A program made the position numbers and the translations under genes. A DNA stretch of 51,757 nucleotides from Pseudonocardia sp. 73-21 (GTDB lineage Bacteria > Actinomycetota > Actinomycetes > Mycobacteriales > Pseudonocardiaceae): assembly GCF_001899645.1 (NCBI RefSeq), contig NZ_MKVV01000074.1, forward strand, positions 1 through 51,757. The letters run 5' to 3'. The notes beneath the pieces were generated by a model, which saw only the letters and a list, made by a program, of their open reading frames with translations, ran no database searches and was not told the origin of the DNA. Shown in pieces: positions 51,642-51,757 of this stretch (position 1 is its first letter; the number at the start of each line of letters is the position of its first letter).

Positions 51642-51757
51642 ATGACTTCTCGGCCCGCCGCCGGTCCACTGTCGACGACCGGACTGCAGGGCCTGCTCGA
51701 CGCCCGGTCCACAAGGGAAACGTCCCGGGCGCGGTGGCCCTGGCCGCCCGCGGCGAC
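51642..51757 (+). pseudogene. start of a serine hydrolase (beta-lactamase family) gene with an apparent frameshift, cut by the window end
   Basis: From ATG at 51642 the frame gives MTSRPAAGPLSTTGLQGLLDAR and then loses sense. In the +1 frame the text continues VHKGNVPGAVALAARGD, the usual opening of beta-lactamase-type serine hydrolases. Adding one G to the CGG before TCCAC would join the two. It is either a decayed gene or a single-base sequence error; the rest lies outside. Confidence 0.55.

Overview
The window looks like actinobacterial chromosome of the Pseudonocardiaceae type, most likely Pseudonocardia or a close relative. This is inferred from very high GC in most genes, frequent GTG starts, a WhiB-family protein, a mycobacterial-type Pat aminotransferase, an MftG-like GMC oxidoreductase and a mycothiol-isomerase-like DinB protein. 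It has two parts joined at a tRNA-Arg(ACG) gene near 24.6 kb.

Positions 1 to about 24.6 kb are the right-hand part of an integrated mobile element. A tyrosine integrase (23196-24497) abuts the 3' end of the tRNA. A long leftward operon (11482 down to 669) encodes an excisionase-like regulator, small proteins, a WhiB/HTH protein, a DUF2637 membrane protein, a TraD/VirD4-like coupling ATPase, a DUF4913 protein and a 1493-residue MobF relaxase-helicase. No T4SS channel gene is seen, and the left attachment site lies outside the window. A regulatory block (11.5-14.4 kb) has a divergent excisionase/XRE switch, a large XRE-TPR-type regulator and an aminoglycoside-phosphotransferase-fold kinase.

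Between this block and the integrase lies the most interesting part: a seven-gene cassette (15080-22922) of visibly lower GC (about 47-57% in hand-counted lines, against about 77% in a relaxase line). Two ParB-like genes and a DNA methyltransferase run rightward with overlapping stop and start codons. Facing them, equally tightly coupled, are a PLD-nuclease/SF2-helicase fusion, an 89-residue orphan, a DndD-like zinc-hook SMC ATPase and a 130-residue protein that may be DndE-like. There is no DndC-type sulfur enzyme. The layout suggests a genome-modification and defence system that I cannot match to a named one.

From 24.6 kb rightward is ordinary chromosome: tRNA-Arg and tRNA-Ser, acetoacetyl-CoA synthetase, a dienelactone-hydrolase paralogue lacking its catalytic residues, pat, a TauE/SafE exporter, a GlsB-like membrane protein, an atypical response regulator, a secreted GH16 glucanase, an amine-catabolism block (IclR, two APC permeases, copper amine oxidase), an F420-type oxidoreductase, a slipin, an XRE-cupin regulator divergent from benE, peptidases M3 and M18, NUDIX, a GMC oxidoreductase, an alpha/beta hydrolase, an MHS transporter, an MpaB-family oxygenase and a DinB-like protein. 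Three decayed genes are visible (TIGR02569-like kinase, MFS fragment, frameshifted serine hydrolase). Arrays of a 22-bp CGCGAGTCGG repeat sit directly behind stop codons at three places, always in the sense orientation of the preceding gene.
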